A stretch of 64,000 bases of DNA from Nocardiopsis dassonvillei subsp. dassonvillei DSM 43111 (GTDB lineage: Bacteria > Actinomycetota > Actinomycetes > Streptosporangiales > Streptosporangiaceae): NCBI RefSeq assembly GCF_000092985.1, contig NC_014211.1, positions 496,001 through 560,000 on the forward strand. Reading direction: 5' to 3'. The position numbers and the translations under genes were made by a program. Below, piece by piece: positions 1-14,689 of this stretch (within the stretch, counting starts at the first letter, position 1; every line of letters starts with the position of its first letter). The notes under the pieces are model-generated. The model was not told where the DNA came from. It ran no database searches and was given only the letters and a program-made list of their open reading frames with translations.

Positions 1-528
1 CAGGGCCGACATCACCAGCGCGGGCACCGACGTGCGCGCGCCCAGCAGCGAGTACAGGCCCTCCAGCCTGGCCATCGCGGTCTCCGGAGCCGGGGCCGGG
101 CCCAGCCCCAGGGGGTCCTCGACGCGTTCCCCGGCCCTGCGGGGACGGCCCAGCGCGTCCGCGGACACCGCGTCCGCCGCGGCCAGCGTGTGCAGCCGGG
201 CCAGGGCCTGGCGCGGAGCCCTCGGCCAGGTGTCCACCAGGCTCCCCAGCTCTCCGGACACCCGAAGCGCGCCCTTGACGCGCGTGTCGTACACGTGCCC
301 CTCGCGGATCTCCTCCATCGAGACCTCGGCGCCCTCCAGCGCCGCCGACGCGACCGCGCCGCGCAGCGCGGACTCCATGGACACGTCGCTGCTGCGGCGG
401 CGCAGCACGCGGTGGCCCAACAGACGGTCGACCAGGGTCCGCGTCTCGGCGACCGCGTCGGCCACACCGGGCAGCTCGGCGATCCGGGCCAACGGGTCGG
501 ACACGGGGGAAGAAGTCGGTTCGCTCAC
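1..528 (-). CDS. Conserved actinobacterial protein, 5' part only (cut by window edge)
   Basis: The reading frame is open for 176 codons from a GTG at 528 to the left edge, so only the N-terminal part is present. Visible segments include LLGHRVLRRRSSDVS and ALRGAVASAALEGAEVSMEE, followed by a region around LARLHTLAAADAV. This resembles, from memory, a family found beside acs in streptomycetes and often auto-labelled oxidoreductase, whose missing C-terminal half carries a Fic-like segment. That assignment is recall, not a search. No clear ribosome binding site precedes the GTG, and in-frame GTG (540) and TTG (537) codons upstream are alternatives. It diverges from acs across about 240 bp. Confidence 0.5.
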   Translation of the reverse strand, partial: MSEPTSSPVSDPLARIAELPGVADAVAETRTLVDRLLGHRVLRRRSSDVSMESALRGAVASAALEGAEVSMEEIREGHVYDTRVKGALRVSGELGSLVDTWPRAPRQALARLHTLAAADAVSADALGRPRRAGERVEDPLGLGPAPAPETAMARLEGLYSLLGARTSVPALVMSAL

Positions 529-770
529 GGAAAACAACACTACGCGCCGGTAACCCGGGCGGCCCACACCGGCGGGCCGGGTCGGCGGCCCGCGCCGACG
601 ACAGCGCGCGAACCGTTCCCCGCGACCGCTCGTCGCGGCAGGGCGACCGTTCGCCGCCCGTTCGTCGCGCGCCCGGCCTTCCCCGCCGCTGGACGCCACC
701 CCGCCTGTTCACGGGGTATCGCACGACATGATTAATTGGGTGTGAACCAGCCTACGTAAGGAGAATCACA

Positions 771-2741
771 GTGGCCGACAGCACTCCCGCGAGCCAGGAG
801 ACACTGTCCAACCTTCTCCACGAGACGCGCAGCTTCCCTCCCCCGGAGGCGCTCGCCGCCGACGCCAACGTCAAGGCCGACGCCTACGCCAGGGCCGACG
901 AGGACCGTCTCGGTTTCTGGGAGGAGCAGGCCCGCAGGCTCCAGTGGGAACAGCCCTGGGACACCGCCCTGGAGTGGAACCCGCCCTTCGCCAAGTGGTT
1001 CGTCGGCGGGAGGATCAACGCCTCCGTCAACTGCGTGGACCGGCACGTGGCCAACGGCCTCGGCGACCGGGTCGCCTACCACTGGGAGGGCGAGCCCGGC
1101 GACACCCGCACCATCACCTACGCCGAGCTCAAGGACCTGGTCTCCCAGGCGGCCAACGCCATGACCGGACTCGGCGTGCGCAAGGGCGACCGCGTCGCCA
1201 TCTACATGCCGATGATCCCCGAGACCGTCGTGGCCATGCTCGCCTGCGCCCGTCTCGGCGCCGTCCACATGGTCGTGTTCGGCGGCTTCTCCGTGGACGC
1301 CCTGGGCCAGCGCCTCGACGACAGCCAGGCCAAGCTCGTGGTCACCGCCGACGGAGGCTACCGCCGCGGCAAGGCCAGCGCCCTCAAGCCCGCCGTGGAC
1401 GCCGCCGTCGCCGACCGCCCCGCGGTCGAGAACGTCCTCGTCGTCCGCCGCACCGGCCAGGACGTCGAGTGGACCGACCGCGACGTGTGGTGGCACGACG
1501 TCGTGGAGTCCCAGAGCACCGAGCACACGCCCGAGGCGCACGACGCCGAGGACCCGCTGTACATCATGTACACCAGCGGCACCACGGCCAAGCCCAAGGG
1601 CATCCTGCACACCACCGGCGGCTACCTCACCCAGGTCGCCTACACCCACTGGGCGGTCTTCGACCTCAAGCCCGAGACCGACGTCTACTGGTGCGCCGCC
1701 GACATCGGCTGGGTCACCGGCCACTCCTACATCGTCTACGGCCCGCTCGCCAACGCGGCCACCACCGTCCTGTACGAGGGCACCCCGGACACCCCGCACA
1801 AGGGCCGCTTCTGGGAGATCATCGAGAAGTACAAGGTCACCATCGCCTACATGGCCCCCACGGCGATCCGCACCTTCATGAAGTGGGGCGACGACATCCC
1901 CGCCAAGTTCGACCTGTCCAGCCTGCGCGTCATCGGCTCGGTGGGCGAGCCCATCAACCCCGAGGCCTACGTCTGGTACCGCAAGAACATCGGCGGCGAC
2001 CGCACTCCGGTCGTGGACACCTGGTGGCAGACCGAGACCGGCGCCGTCATGGTCAGCCCCCTGCCGGGCGTGACCTCCGGCAAGCCCGGCGCGGCCATGC
2101 GGGCCATCCCCGGCATCGTCGCCGACGTCGTGGACGAGCAGGGCGAGTCCGTCCCCGACGGCGAGGGCGGCTTCATCGTCATCCGCGAGCCGTGGCCGTC
2201 CATGCTCCGCGGGATCTGGGGCGACCCCCAGCGCTACAAGGACACCTACTGGTCGCGCTTCGAGGGCCTGTACTTCCCCGGTGACGGCGCCAAGAAGGAC
2301 GCCGACGGCGACCTGTGGCTGCTGGGCCGCGTGGACGACGTCATGCTCGTCTCCGGCCACAACATCTCCACCACCGAGGTCGAGTCCGCGCTGGTCTCCC
2401 ACCCGCGCGTGGCGGAGGCCGCGGTCGTCGGCGCCACCGACAAGGTCACCGGCCAGGCCATCGTCGGCTTCGTGATCCTGCGCGGCGGCGAGGAGGAGGT
2501 CCCCGAGGACCTGGTCCAGGAACTGCGCAACCACGTCGGCACCTCGCTCGGCCCGATCGCCAAGCCCGCCCGCCTCCTGGCGGTGCCCGAGCTGCCCAAG
2601 ACCCGCTCGGGCAAGATCATGCGGCGCCTGCTGCGCGACATCGCCGAGAACCGGGCCGTCGGCGACACCTCCACGCTCACCGACTCCTCGATCATGGAGG
2701 TCATCGCCAAGCAGCTGCCCTCCGCCAAGCGGGAGGACTGA
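771..2741 (+). CDS. acs: Acetyl-CoA synthetase (AMP-forming)
   Basis: This 656-aa cytosolic enzyme activates acetate to acetyl-CoA through acetyl-AMP, and its length is normal for the family. The AMP-binding P-loop TSGTTAKPKG is at residues 268-277. The WWQTETG motif follows, and the C-terminal PKTRSGKIMRR motif places the catalytic lysine, which GNAT enzymes acetylate in other bacteria, at K615. The GTG start at 771 is supported by AAGGAG about 8 bp upstream. It is transcribed alone: a divergent gene lies upstream and two strong hairpins follow the stop. The set of motifs makes the assignment firm. Confidence 0.97.
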   Translation: MADSTPASQETLSNLLHETRSFPPPEALAADANVKADAYARADEDRLGFWEEQARRLQWEQPWDTALEWNPPFAKWFVGGRINASVNCVDRHVANGLGDRVAYHWEGEPGDTRTITYAELKDLVSQAANAMTGLGVRKGDRVAIYMPMIPETVVAMLACARLGAVHMVVFGGFSVDALGQRLDDSQAKLVVTADGGYRRGKASALKPAVDAAVADRPAVENVLVVRRTGQDVEWTDRDVWWHDVVESQSTEHTPEAHDAEDPLYIMYTSGTTAKPKGILHTTGGYLTQVAYTHWAVFDLKPETDVYWCAADIGWVTGHSYIVYGPLANAATTVLYEGTPDTPHKGRFWEIIEKYKVTIAYMAPTAIRTFMKWGDDIPAKFDLSSLRVIGSVGEPINPEAYVWYRKNIGGDRTPVVDTWWQTETGAVMVSPLPGVTSGKPGAAMRAIPGIVADVVDEQGESVPDGEGGFIVIREPWPSMLRGIWGDPQRYKDTYWSRFEGLYFPGDGAKKDADGDLWLLGRVDDVMLVSGHNISTTEVESALVSHPRVAEAAVVGATDKVTGQAIVGFVILRGGEEEVPEDLVQELRNHVGTSLGPIAKPARLLAVPELPKTRSGKIMRRLLRDIAENRAVGDTSTLTDSSIMEVIAKQLPSAKRED

Positions 2742-2805
2742 GCTGAGGGGCCCGCGCGGGCCCCTCAGCCACCGGTGAACGGCGCCCCGGTCCGGGGCGC
2801 CGTTC
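2742..2805 (+). terminator. Tandem hairpin terminators after acs
   Basis: The first is a perfect 28-nt palindrome at 2742-2769, starting one base after the acs stop codon ends. The second, 2777-2805, has perfect 14-bp arms around a single central base. Neither has a T-run, as is usual for GC-rich actinomycete terminators. Confidence 0.8.
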
Positions 2806-2979
2806 GCTGTCTCCCCTCCCTCCCCCCGCCTTCCCCGGTCCGGGGACCCGCGCCCGCCGCCCGTGCGACCGGAGGCGGCGGCGCCGTTGTGCGTGCCGTG
2901 AGAGACGTCCGAGACGGGGTATGTGCGAGGATGCGGAGGATCATCCGTGCGTTCGGACCGAGAGAAGGGAACCTCCACG

Positions 2980-3456
2980 ATGGCGGAGAAGCCGGGTACC
3001 GGTGAACCTGGCGCCACCAGGGACACCGACCGTTCGATCAGCGAACTGGTCTCAGACGCCACGGGCAACATCTCCCGTCTGGTCAGCCTGGAGATCAAGC
3101 TGGCCAAGCTGGAGGCCAAGGCCGACGCGGCCAAGATCGGCAAGGGCGTGGCCGGTTTCGCCGTGGTCGGGGTCCTCGCCCACATCTTCGTCATCCTCCT
3201 CTCGGTGACCGGGGCCTTCGTCCTGTACGAGGTCGCCGGGCTCCCCGGCTGGGCCAGCTTCGGCATCGTCACCCTCGTCTACCTGCTGCTCGCCGCGGCC
3301 GTCGCGCTGTACGCGATCGCCACCCTGCGCAAGCGGGAGGGCCTCCAGCGCACCGCGCTGACCACCTCGCGCTTCACCGGCATCCTGCGCGGCGACATCC
3401 GCCCGCCCTCGAACGCCGTCGAGACCGCCGAGGCGTCCGCTCCCGCGGCCCGGTAG
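2980..3456 (+). CDS. Phage-holin-superfamily membrane protein (DUF1469-like)
   Basis: This is a 158-aa protein. A soluble N-terminus is followed by an amphipathic segment (ISRLVSLEIKLAKLEAKADA) and two transmembrane helices around residues 55-80 and 90-112, then a basic cytoplasmic tail. That order is typical of the holin_3_6/DUF1469 proteins common in actinobacteria, which are not phage lysis genes and have no firm function. The ATG at 2980 is preceded by GAGAAGGGA about 10 bp upstream. The following hydrolase gene starts 9 bp after the stop, so the two are probably one operon. Confidence 0.8.
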   Translation: MAEKPGTGEPGATRDTDRSISELVSDATGNISRLVSLEIKLAKLEAKADAAKIGKGVAGFAVVGVLAHIFVILLSVTGAFVLYEVAGLPGWASFGIVTLVYLLLAAAVALYAIATLRKREGLQRTALTTSRFTGILRGDIRPPSNAVETAEASAPAAR

Positions 3457-3465
3457 GCCCGCGCG

Positions 3466-4950
3466 TTGTTGGACGACTCGGCCGCCTACGTCGACGGCCC
3501 CTGGACCCACAGGACCGTCAGCGCGGCGGGGGCCCGGTTCCACGTCGCCGAGGCCGGTGACGGGCCGCTGGTGCTCCTCCTCCACGGCTTCCCCCAGTTC
3601 TGGTGGGCCTGGCGCGCCCAACTGACCGCGCTCGCCGACGCCGGTTACCGCGCGGTCGCCGCGGACCTGCGCGGCTACGGCGCCAGCGACAAGACCCCGC
3701 GCGGCTACGACCTCGTCACCCTCGCCCAGGACGCCGCCGGACTGGTCCGCGCCCTCGGCTCACGGGACGCGGCCGTGGTCGGGCACGGCCTGGGCGGCCT
3801 CGTCGCCTGGACGATGACCGCCTACCACCCCGGCACCGTGCGCGCCCTGGCCGCGGTGTCGTCGCCGCACCCGCTGCGAGCGGCCCGCGTCCTGGCCTCC
3901 GGCGGTCCCGGCGTCCGCCACATGCTCCGGGCACAGCTGCCGATCCTCCCCGAGCACCGGCTCCTGAGCGACGGGTGCGAACGCGTGGGCGACCTGCTCC
4001 GGGAGTGGTCGGGCCCCGGCTGGCCCGACACCGAGGCCGAGGAGCACTACCGCCGCGCCTTCGCCATCCCCAAGGTCTCCCACTGCTCCCTGGAGAGCCA
4101 CCGCTGGATCTTCCGGTCGCGGTGGCGCACGGACGGACTCCGCTACGACGCGCGGATGCGCCGTGCTCCCGTGCGCGTCCCCGTCCTCCAGCTCCACGGG
4201 ACCCTCGACCCGGTGTGCCCGCCCGGACCGGCACGCGCCTCACGGGGCGTGGTGACGGGGCCCTACCGTTGGAGGCAGGTCCACGGCGCGGGACACTTCC
4301 CGCACGAGGAACGACCGGAGGAGGTCTCCCGCGCGCTCGTCGAGTGGCTCGCGGAGGTCTCGGCGGTGAGGCGGACGGAGTCCTCGCAGGCGAGGGGGAA
4401 CGGCGGTGAGGCACTGATGGCGACGGAGACCGCGGACGGGCACCGGGAGTCCGGGGGCCGAGGAGGCGGGCGGGACCGCAACGAGACCGGGCAGGCGCAG
4501 AACCAGCGCCCCCGGGACCGGTACGGGCGCCCGATGCCGCACGGGAGCCGGGGCGAGGTGGAGCGGGTCCCCGACGACGCCGAGTTCTCCGCGGAGGAAG
4601 GTCTGGAGGAGGCCCAGCGGCTGCTCGACCAGGGGTACGCTTTCACCGCCCACGAGGTCCTCGAAGCCGTGTGGAAGTCCGCGCCCGACCCCGAGCGGGA
4701 ACTGTGGCGCGGCCTCGCCCAGACGGCCGTGGGGGTCACCCACGCGCAGCGCGGCAACATGGTCGGCGCGGCACGTCTGCTGAGGCGGGGCGCGGACCGC
4801 GTGGAGCCGTTCGGGCCGGACGCCCCCCACGGGGTGGACGTGGCGGGGGTGGCGGCGTTCGCCCGCGCCCTGGCCGACGACCTCGACGCCGGGCGCGCCC
4901 GCCCGGGTGACGGGATCGACCCTTCGGGGATGCGCCTGCTCGGCGGGTAA
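3466..4950 (+). CDS. Alpha/beta hydrolase (epoxide-hydrolase-like) fused to a DUF309 domain
   Basis: This is a 494-aa open frame starting at TTG 3466 (TTG 3469 is equivalent). Residues 1-300 form an alpha/beta hydrolase of the epoxide hydrolase type. It has the oxyanion motif HGFPQFWWAW, the nucleophile region AAVVGHGLGGLVAW (Gly where Asp or Ser is expected), an acid near LHGTLDPVCPP and a C-terminal histidine in GAGHFPHEE. A hydrophilic linker of about 65 residues then leads into a DUF309 domain at about 375-480 with the core FTAHEVLEAVWK. No stop separates the halves. An internal ATG at 4417, preceded by a weak GGTGAG, could give DUF309 its own start, so fusion versus a stop-less overlap is undecided from sequence. 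Confidence 0.75.
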   Translation: MLDDSAAYVDGPWTHRTVSAAGARFHVAEAGDGPLVLLLHGFPQFWWAWRAQLTALADAGYRAVAADLRGYGASDKTPRGYDLVTLAQDAAGLVRALGSRDAAVVGHGLGGLVAWTMTAYHPGTVRALAAVSSPHPLRAARVLASGGPGVRHMLRAQLPILPEHRLLSDGCERVGDLLREWSGPGWPDTEAEEHYRRAFAIPKVSHCSLESHRWIFRSRWRTDGLRYDARMRRAPVRVPVLQLHGTLDPVCPPGPARASRGVVTGPYRWRQVHGAGHFPHEERPEEVSRALVEWLAEVSAVRRTESSQARGNGGEALMATETADGHRESGGRGGGRDRNETGQAQNQRPRDRYGRPMPHGSRGEVERVPDDAEFSAEEGLEEAQRLLDQGYAFTAHEVLEAVWKSAPDPERELWRGLAQTAVGVTHAQRGNMVGAARLLRRGADRVEPFGPDAPHGVDVAGVAAFARALADDLDAGRARPGDGIDPSGMRLLGG

Positions 4951-5084
4951 CCGCCGAGAAGCGTGTCCTCCGGCCGACGCGGCAGGCGCTCTTCGGTCGT
5001 GGGCGCACGCGCCCGCGACTCCCGCCGCGGACCGGTGGCGGACCCCGCGGAGGGCCCCGTGGCACCAGCACTTCCTGTGACTAG

Positions 5085-5290
5085 TGAGGTCTGTGTGGCC
5101 TGCGGGGCCGATTCACTTTTTGTGGGCTTATGCACGCTTTAGCGTTAACATCGCATTACGGCATTATGAGATGTTATATAAGCTGCATATCACTGAAAAA
5201 GGCATTTATCCTTTTCCTGAGATCACCGGAAGATCACATCTTCGGATTTTCTTGAGGAATGGCGGGCTCGGCTCTCACCTTTCTTTGTCG
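5085..5290. other. AT-rich island in the 574-bp hppA upstream region
   Basis: The gap from 4951 to 5524 holds no convincing gene. Its middle is strikingly AT-rich against flanks near 75% GC. It contains an inverted repeat TAACATC (5146-5152) and GATGTTA (5170-5176). The loop of that repeat is a tandem octamer, GCATTACG then GCATTATG, plus one A. Downstream are two hairpins with T-rich tails. It may be a regulatory leader, a small RNA gene or a remnant of foreign DNA. No similarity to a known riboswitch was recognised. Confidence 0.55.
5197..5251 (+). terminator. Two small T-tailed hairpins inside the AT-rich island
   Basis: AAAAGG (5197-5202) pairs with CCTTTT (5210-5215). GAAGAT (5229-5234) pairs with ATCTTC (5238-5243) around a 3-nt loop and is followed by a T-rich run from 5247. 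These look like weak intrinsic terminators, which are rare in this genome type. They would end any transcript that starts within the island. Confidence 0.4.
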
Positions 5291-5313
5291 CCGTGCGTAG
5301 ACTCCCCGGATCA

Positions 5314-5340
5314 CCGCCCGTGAACACGTGGCACGGGCGG
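5314..5340. promoter_or_regulatory. 9-bp hairpin in the hppA leader
   Basis: CCGCCCGTG (5314-5322) and CACGGGCGG (5332-5340) are perfect complements around a 9-nt loop, 185 bp before the hppA start. It could be a leader structure or the end of the preceding transcript. Its function is unknown. Confidence 0.35.
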
Positions 5341-5524
5341 TACGCACCACAACCAAAGGTGGCACCGCTTCGACCCCGCCAAGCGTGCCGTCGAGCCAGC
5401 TCAGGCTCCTTCCGGACGGCGGTACGTCCACGACCGCGAGGACCGGCGCCCACAGGGCGAGCCGTTCCGCGCGTTCTCCCGTGGACGGGGCCGAAAAGGT
5501 CGTGCCCGTCTCAAGGAGGACGGA

Positions 5525-7978
<2,454 letters not shown>

Positions 7979-7997
7979 GTAGGGAGCACCGACCTCC

Positions 7998-8028
7998 GCG
8001 GCCGCCCGGGTAGCCCCCGGGCGGCCGC
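7998..8028 (+). terminator. Hairpin terminator after hppA
   Basis: Perfect 13-bp arms (7998-8010 and 8016-8028) flank a 5-nt loop, 20 bp after the hppA stop. There is no T-run. Confidence 0.75.
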
Positions 8029-8090
8029 GCCCGTGTGGGAGCGGGGCCTAACCTGGGAACACAGCCGAGCGAGCGAAGGGGTGGTTCCCG

Positions 8091-8183
8091 GTGTCCGGGA
8101 TGAAGGGACTGTTCGTCATCGTGGGTGCCATGGTGGCGTTCATCGTGGCCCTCTCCGTCGTCGCGACGGCGGTCTCCCCGTGA
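8091..8183 (+). CDS. 30-aa membrane peptide (SGM_5486-like), coupled to the SixA gene
   Basis: A GTG at 8091 opens a 30-codon frame: a short start (VSGMKG), one hydrophobic helix (LFVIVGAMVAFIVALSVVA) and the ending TAVSP. It resembles, from memory, the tiny streptomycete family named SGM_5486 transporter-associated protein, which has the same one-helix, -SP-ending layout. Its TGA overlaps the GTG of the phosphatase gene (GTGA), so the two are translationally coupled. GAAGGGG lies about 10 bp upstream, and a TAACCT hexamer at 8049-8054 may be the -10 element. It is normally missed by gene callers because of its size. Confidence 0.6.
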   Translation: MSGMKGLFVIVGAMVAFIVALSVVATAVSP

Positions 8184-8653
8184 GCGGCGCGCGGAGGCTG
8201 CTGCTGATGCGGCACGCCCAGGCCGAGAACGGGTTCGAGGACTTCGAACGCGGTCTCACCGACCGGGGCCGGAGCCAGGCCGAGGCGGTCGGCCGCCTGC
8301 TCGCCGAGCGGGGGTACGTGCCCGACCACGTCATCTGCTCCGCGGCCAGGCGAACGCGGCAGACGCTGGACGGTGTGCTCGGGGCCATGGAAGCGGGGGT
8401 CCGCCCGGAGGTGGACTACTCCGAGGCGGCGTACTCGGCGGGGGTGGACACACTCCTGGAGCTGGTGAACCAGGTGGATCCCGACGCGGGGACGGTCCTG
8501 GTCGTCGCGCACAACCCGACGGTGGCCCAGCTGGCTGGCGCCTTCCTGGGGAATCCGGTTGCCTATCCACCGGCCACGGTCGCGGCCGTCGAGCTGGAGG
8601 TGGAGTGGCTCTACGCCGCCCCGGGAACCGGTTCCGGCACACTGCTGAGCTAG
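8180..8653 (+). CDS. SixA-type phosphohistidine phosphatase (histidine phosphatase superfamily)
   Basis: This 157-aa protein starts with GARRLLLMRHAQAE, carrying the RHxxA version of the RHG catalytic motif. It continues with the SixA-like segment RGLTDRGRSQAEAVG, SAARRTRQT and a second catalytic histidine in VVAHNPTVAQLA. Proteins of this size in the family remove phosphate from histidine phosphotransfer proteins or small molecules, and the substrate here cannot be told. The start GTG 8180 overlaps the stop of the preceding 30-aa peptide and is conserved by position. A longer frame runs upstream but would cover that peptide gene. Confidence 0.85.
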   Translation: MSGARRLLLMRHAQAENGFEDFERGLTDRGRSQAEAVGRLLAERGYVPDHVICSAARRTRQTLDGVLGAMEAGVRPEVDYSEAAYSAGVDTLLELVNQVDPDAGTVLVVAHNPTVAQLAGAFLGNPVAYPPATVAAVELEVEWLYAAPGTGSGTLLS

Positions 8654-8680
8654 TGTGACCCACGACACGTCAACTTCGAG

Positions 8681-8709
8681 TTGCCGGACCCCCGGGCCGC
8701 GGGTAATGT
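8681..8709 (+). promoter_or_regulatory. Candidate distal rRNA promoter
   Basis: TTGCCG (8681-8686), a 17-bp spacer and TAATGT (8704-8709) fit a housekeeping-sigma promoter about 520 bp before the 16S gene. A weaker third candidate, TTCCGA-N18-TAGGCT, lies at 8826-8855. Actinomycete rRNA operons commonly have several promoters in this region. Confidence 0.5.
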
Positions 8710-8935
8710 ACTCCGAGTCGCCACCGAACGGCCCAGGGCCGCGAGGGGCTGCGACACCCTTCCGAGCGAAACGAACGCGATTTTCTGCGGGCGTGCCGGA
8801 TACCCCTCCTCCCTCCGAATCACCGTTCCGAGCACTGCTTCGGTGCGGGTAGGCTCGGAGGGCGCTTCCAAGGAAACACGGAAGCGAAACAGGAAACGGG
8901 CTTTACCCCGATCAGAAACACCCCGAACCGCCGAT

Positions 8936-8964
8936 TTGGCGGGGCGCGGAACACCTGATAAAGT
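8936..8964 (+). promoter_or_regulatory. Candidate proximal rRNA promoter
   Basis: TTGGCG (8936-8941), a 17-bp spacer and TAAAGT (8959-8964) form the best promoter-like sequence in the leader. The expected start is near 8971, about 260 bp before mature 16S. Confidence 0.6.
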
Positions 8965-9034
8965 AAAGACACAACAAAGCGGAAACGCACAACGCCTTCG
9001 GCGGAAAAGCTCACAGCAGCTTGTACACGAAGAG

Positions 9035-9070
9035 CGGTTGTTTCTTGAGAACTCAACAGCGCGTGTTTGA
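9035..9070 (+). promoter_or_regulatory. Pre-16S leader antitermination/processing element
   Basis: The segment reads TTGTTTCTTGAGAACTCAA and continues CAGCGCGTGTTTG. This matches the conserved leader block seen before actinobacterial 16S genes, which contains the boxA-like antitermination signal and processing sites. Assigned by recall of that conserved block. Confidence 0.5.
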
Positions 9071-9232
9071 TTTTCTTTAAGCCATGTTTGTTTTGGCCCC
9101 GTCACACAGAACCACTCGGTTCGTGTGCGGAGGTTCCTTTGATTAGCCGGGGTGACCCGGTTGGTCAGGATTACTTCTAGGTTTACCCGCCCAGACGGCT
9201 CCTTCGGGGGACGCGGGTCGGGTTGAGTGACC

Positions 9233-14182
<4,950 letters not shown>

Positions 14183-14284
14183 CTGCAGATAATTGGATGT
14201 TCGCGCACACTTTTCACGGAGCTTGCTGCTCACTGTGATTCCCTGTCCTTTGGGGTGGGTGGAGTTGGGTGGGTGGTGTGTGGT

Positions 14285-14403
14285 TTCCGTGGTGGTTATT
14301 GCTGGAGGGTCACACCCGGTCTCTTTCCGAACCCGGTCGTTAAGTCTCTTTGCGCTGATGGTACTGCCCTGTGGTGGGGTGGGAGAGTAGGTCGCTGCCA
14401 CGG
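14285..14403 (+). rRNA. rrf: 5S ribosomal RNA
   Basis: About 119 nt, with terminal helix CCGTGG (14287-14292) pairing to CCACGG (14398-14403). The conserved loop TCCGAACCCGG and the GATGGTACTGC segment are present. Ends are approximate. Confidence 0.9.
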
Positions 14404-14414
14404 TTTTTCGTTGA

Positions 14415-14496
14415 GGGGGGTCGCCTTGTGGGGCGGCCCCCCTTTGTTTTTGTGGTGGGGGAGGGGTGCCTGCAAGGCGGCCTGCCCCTCTTTTTT
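14415..14496 (+). terminator. Double terminator of the rRNA operon
   Basis: The first hairpin (14415-14442) pairs six Gs with six Cs plus an inner CGCC/GGCG and is followed by TTTGTTTTTG. A second hairpin, GAGGGG to CCCCTC (14461-14490), is followed by six Ts. T-tailed terminators are used here for the strongest operon of the window. Confidence 0.9.
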
Positions 14497-14629
14497 GTGG
14501 TGGTGTTTGTGCGTTTGTGAACGCGGGGGTGGGCGTGTGGGGGTGCGGGTTTCCGGGTGGGCCCCCCTGTTTCCAGTCAACCGGGTGCGGGGGTGGCGGT
14601 GCCAGAGCGTCTCGCGTCCTGTGGACAAA

Positions 14630-14661
14630 AGGCCCCGTTCCCGGGTGTGGGAGCGGGGCCT
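14630..14661 (-). terminator. Terminator of serB
   Basis: Arms 14630-14642 and 14649-14661 are complementary except for one G-T pair, 29 bp after the serB stop. It would also back up the rRNA terminators on the other strand. Confidence 0.7.
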
Positions 14662-14689
14662 GGTGGTTTCGGGGAGCCAGCCGGAGACG

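Noticed and set aside
732..3272. 846-codon frame on the minus strand
   Set aside because: It is antisense to acs, and its protein is low-complexity Gly/Val/Asp. A GC-rich shadow frame.
5084..5323. 79-codon frame across the AT-rich island
   Set aside because: It has no ribosome binding site or coding pattern, and the T-tailed hairpins fall inside it.
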